Assembly: GCA_004211235.1 (NCBI GenBank)
Contig: SEEY01000169.1
Coordinates: 1 to 7,647, forward strand
Reading direction: 5' to 3'
Source of the DNA: Rubrivivax sp.
GTDB lineage: Bacteria; Pseudomonadota; Gammaproteobacteria; Burkholderiales; Burkholderiaceae
Length of the DNA: 7,647 bases
The position numbers were made by a program, and so were the translations under genes. The notes under the pieces are model-generated. The model was given only the letters and a program-made list of their open reading frames with translations. It had not been told where the DNA came from and searched no databases. Of this stretch, positions 5,746 to 7,647 are shown one piece after another (within the stretch, counting starts at the first letter, position 1; each line of letters begins with the position of its first letter).

Positions 5746-6783
5746 TCAATGTTCTTCCTGATGCGGGTCGACGAACGACCGCCACAGCAGCACCGGCAGG
5801 ATCACGGTGAAGACGATGACCTCCTTGAACGCACTGGCCCAGAAGGAGCCAAAGCTCTCGATCAGGCCGACGCCGAGGGCACCGGCCAATGCCATGGGGA
5901 AGCTGGCCAGGCCGCCGAACACCGCGGCGACGAAACCTTTCAGCCCGATCAGGAAGCCGGTGTCGTAGTAGATGGTGGTCGACGGCGAGATCAGCAGGCC
6001 CGACAGCGCGCCGATGAAGGCGGCCATCGAGAAGCTCATGCTGCCGGCCGCGTCGCCCGAGATGCCCATCAGCCGCGCACCGGTGCGGTTGACCGACGTC
6101 GCCTTCAGCGCCTTGCCCGTCAGCGTGCGTTCGAAGAACAGGAACATCGCGAGCAGCAGCACGAGGGACGCGCCAAAGATGATCAGCGTCTGGCCGGTGA
6201 CACTCAGCGGGCCGACATCGAAGCGCGCCTCCCAGAAGGCCGGCGTGCGGTAGCCCTCGGCGCCGAAGAAGACGAGCCCCAGCCCGGTCAGCGCGAAGTG
6301 CACCCCGACGGAGACGATCAGCAGCGTCAGCACGCTGGCCCCCGACAGCGCGCGGTAGGCCACGCGGTAGATCAGCGGGCCCATGCAGGTGACGATGGCG
6401 AGCGTGGCCAGCACCTGCACGATCAACGGGTATTGGTGCTGGGCGAACCCGGGCGCTGCAATGGCGACGAGCGCCGGGAAGCTCAAGGTTTCCAGCAGGC
6501 TGAAGAAGATGCGCGATGCAGCCCACCGTTCACGCAGGCCCTGGATCAGGTCAAGCACCGCCGCAGCGACGGCGAGCATCAGCAACAGCCAGACGGTGCC
6601 CGGCACCTTGCCCGCCTGCAGTGACGCCACCGTCAGCGCGCCGAAGGCGACGAACTCGCCCTGCGGGATGAAGATGACGCGCGTGACCGAGAAGACGAGC
6701 ACCAGAGCCAGCGCGACGAGGGCGTAGATGGCGCCGTTGGTCAGGCCGTCGAGACCGAGGATGGCGGCGATGGTGATGTCCAT
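5746..6783 (-). CDS. livH: Branched-chain amino acid-type ABC transporter, permease subunit LivH
   Basis: A 345-residue inner-membrane permease. The N-terminus [20 protein letters not shown] (11-30) and [12 protein letters not shown] (38-49) match the LivH opening, in which the first helices precede a 'GE' loop. The cytoplasmic coupling loop reads [20 protein letters not shown] (221-240), and the C-terminal [20 protein letters not shown] (284-303) is the LivH counterpart of the GGxGS-x-x-GA segment. It would form the membrane channel with the LivM half of the next gene. At 345 residues it is longer than E. coli LivH (about 308); the extra length lies around 57-145, with added hydrophobic segments. 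The start at 6783 has a modest AAGG (6788-6790 plus adjacent G at 6787) close to the ATG. First gene of the livH-livMG-livF operon; no binding-protein gene is next to it. Confidence 0.94.
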   Translation of the reverse strand: MDITIAAILGLDGLTNGAIYALVALALVLVFSVTRVIFIPQGEFVAFGALTVASLQAGKVPGTVWLLLMLAVAAAVLDLIQGLRERWAASRIFFSLLETLSFPALVAIAAPGFAQHQYPLIVQVLATLAIVTCMGPLIYRVAYRALSGASVLTLLIVSVGVHFALTGLGLVFFGAEGYRTPAFWEARFDVGPLSVTGQTLIIFGASLVLLLAMFLFFERTLTGKALKATSVNRTGARLMGISGDAAGSMSFSMAAFIGALSGLLISPSTTIYYDTGFLIGLKGFVAAVFGGLASFPMALAGALGVGLIESFGSFWASAFKEVIVFTVILPVLLWRSFVDPHQEEH

Positions 6784-6790
6784 GAGCCTT

Positions 6791-6805
6791 GCATCGTATC
6801 GGTGC
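6791..6805. promoter_or_regulatory. Small dyad upstream of livH; possible operator
   Basis: GCATCG (6791-6796) and CGGTGC (6800-6805) form an inverted repeat with 5 of 6 matches around TAT. It overlaps the most AT-rich stretch before livH, which contains a poor -10-like TACGAT on the minus strand (6793-6798) with no convincing -35. Rest of the 138-nt spacer (6784-6921): see the dyad at 6874-6907. Confidence 0.25.
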
Positions 6806-6873
6806 GCATCACCCCGGCCACTGCGGGCTCACCATGAGAAGCACCATGCCCCGGTGGCGTCCTACAACGTGCG

Positions 6874-6907
6874 GCGCACCGCTCCCACGCCGGCGTGTGG
6901 GGTGCGT
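6874..6907. promoter_or_regulatory. Nested inverted repeat upstream of the AsmA-family gene
   Basis: An exact 12-bp palindrome, CACGCCGGCGTG (6886-6897), lies inside an outer pair GCGCACC (6874-6880) and GGTGCGT (6901-6907). The outer pair matches at 6 of 7 positions, or 7 of 7 if G-U pairing in RNA is allowed. The whole ends 14 nt before the ATG at 6922. It could be an operator for a dimeric regulator or a leader hairpin; a TACAAC (6863-6868) just before it is a weak possible -10 without a visible -35. Confidence 0.4.
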
Positions 6908-6921
6908 GCCAGCATGGCGGC

Positions 6922-7647
6922 ATGAAGAAGACAGTCCCCGTCATCGTCGGCGCGCTGCTCGTGGCCGGCGTGGTCACCGTCGTGGTGCTGGACCGGGCGG
7001 GCTGGCCGGGCCTGGCGCCGCGCCTGGCCGAACGCAGCGGCTTCGGCCTCACGGTCGACCCGGACACGCGGGTCCACCTGCTGTGGTCCCCGCGGCTGGA
7101 GTCGGCGCAATTGCGCGTGGTCGGCACGGGGGGCGAGGCGCTCGCCGACGCGCGCGACGTCAAGCTCGCCTGGCACTGGCGCGACATCTGGGACTGGCGC
7201 CACGGCGCCCCGCTGCGCATCCGCCTCGTCCAGGCCGGCAGCCTGGCGGTGAACTGGCAGCGCGACGCCCAGGGCCGCACGCCCTGGCCGCTGCAGCGGG
7301 ACGGCGTCAAGCACGAGCCGACGCCACTGCCGCAGATCGACCACCTCATCCTCCACAACGGCACGGCGCATCTGGACGACGCGCCGCTGCAACTGCTGGC
7401 GGACGGCCGCTTCGACACGGACAAGGAAGGCCGCTGGAAGGCGGAGGTGAAGGGCAAGCTGCGTGGCCAGCAGCTCGCGCTCAACGCCGAGGCGAGCGGC
7501 GGCATGGCGCTGTTGTCGTCCGAGCAGGCCGGCGTGCCGCCGGTGCAGCTGCGCCTGGCCCTGACCCAGGGGCCCCAGCGCCTGGCCTTCGATGGCACCG
7601 CGGCCTCGCTGCTGGATGCGCGCGCGCTCGATGGCAAGCTCGAGGTG
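6922..7647 (+). CDS. AsmA-family envelope protein, N-terminal part (runs off the window)
   Basis: The frame stays open from the ATG at 6922 to the right edge: 242 codons and no stop. Residues about 4-23 (TVPVIVGALLVAGVVTVVVL) form a single N-terminal membrane anchor after a KK pair, giving an inner-membrane protein with its bulk in the periplasm. The region after it fits the AsmA start: a predicted strand pattern with VHLLWSPRLESAQLRVV (51-67), then ALADARDVKLAWHWRDIWDW, then LRIRLVQAGSLAVNWQRDAQ with a GRTPWPL turn, which resembles the AsmA 'G-x-x-N-W' segment after its first repeats. AsmA-like proteins are long beta-rich proteins linked to outer-membrane biogenesis and lipid traffic between membranes. 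The family call is from pattern only and the diagnostic C-terminal domain is outside. The start has only a poor ribosome binding site; a short ATG-GCG-GCA-TGA reading lies just upstream and overlaps it. Divergent from livH. Confidence 0.7.
   Translation, partial: MKKTVPVIVGALLVAGVVTVVVLDRAGWPGLAPRLAERSGFGLTVDPDTRVHLLWSPRLESAQLRVVGTGGEALADARDVKLAWHWRDIWDWRHGAPLRIRLVQAGSLAVNWQRDAQGRTPWPLQRDGVKHEPTPLPQIDHLILHNGTAHLDDAPLQLLADGRFDTDKEGRWKAEVKGKLRGQQLALNAEASGGMALLSSEQAGVPPVQLRLALTQGPQRLAFDGTAASLLDARALDGKLEV

Noticed and set aside
4095..5810. Long plus-strand open frame (571 codons) opposite livMG
   Set aside because: Antisense shadow: its product is rich in Q, R, A, G, E and H with no recognisable fold, and the opposite strand carries a complete, motif-bearing LivM-LivG protein.
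5644..6624. Plus-strand open frame (326 codons) opposite livH
   Set aside because: Same kind of GC-driven antisense frame, low-complexity and hydrophilic; livH on the other strand is clear.
6728..6925. Short plus-strand frame ending at the AsmA-family ATG
   Set aside because: Mostly antisense to the livH start, Arg/Pro-rich and without a ribosome binding site; its ATGA overlap with the next gene seems fortuitous.
6741..7637. Minus-strand open frame (298 codons) opposite the AsmA-family gene
   Set aside because: Ser/Arg/Pro-rich shadow; it would also cover the livH start and spacer, while the plus strand gives an anchored, family-like protein.
1..7647. Mobile elements, CRISPR arrays, tRNA or rRNA genes, prophage or defence genes
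   Set aside because: No transposase or integrase motifs, no spaced direct repeats, no cloverleaf-like sequence and no compositional break seen by eye.

Overview
The window is very GC-rich, gene-dense, bacterial chromosomal DNA. The codon bias (third positions mostly G or C), the fused LivM-LivG branched-chain amino acid transport gene, and the mix of LysR, GST, DUF938, TSUP and AsmA-family genes suggest a betaproteobacterium, probably in the Burkholderiales. That placement is an inference from style; no rRNA or other marker gene is present.

Layout, left to right. Bases 1-68 are the last codons of a plus-strand gene, probably a LysR-type regulator. Its stop codon overlaps the stop of a convergent minus-strand pair, 65-1611: a two-domain PNPOx-like flavin-binding protein preceded by a glutathione S-transferase. 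The two are 5 nt apart and most likely form one operon read from 1611 towards 65. A 126-nt divergent spacer (1612-1737) with three perfect inverted repeats separates them from a plus-strand pair, 1738-3118: a DUF938 class I methyltransferase and a TSUP (TauE/SafE) membrane permease.

A 113-nt convergent spacer (3119-3231) with hairpins follows. Then comes a compact minus-strand operon, 6783 to 3232: livH (permease), a fused livM-livG (permease plus ATPase) and livF (second ATPase). The junctions are 1 nt apart and a 4-nt ATGA overlap. Together these give a whole membrane and ATPase core of a branched-chain amino acid type (HAAT) ABC importer, but no periplasmic binding protein gene lies in the window. 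Beyond another divergent spacer (6784-6921), an AsmA-family envelope gene starts on the plus strand and runs off the right edge.

The gene content is ordinary and nothing in it amounts to a clearly undescribed system. The points most worth a second look are non-coding: a perfect 7-bp hairpin covering the GST ribosome binding site, a second 7-bp dyad in the same spacer, and a nested dyad just upstream of the AsmA-family start. I see no RNA genes, CRISPR arrays, insertion sequences or attachment sites.
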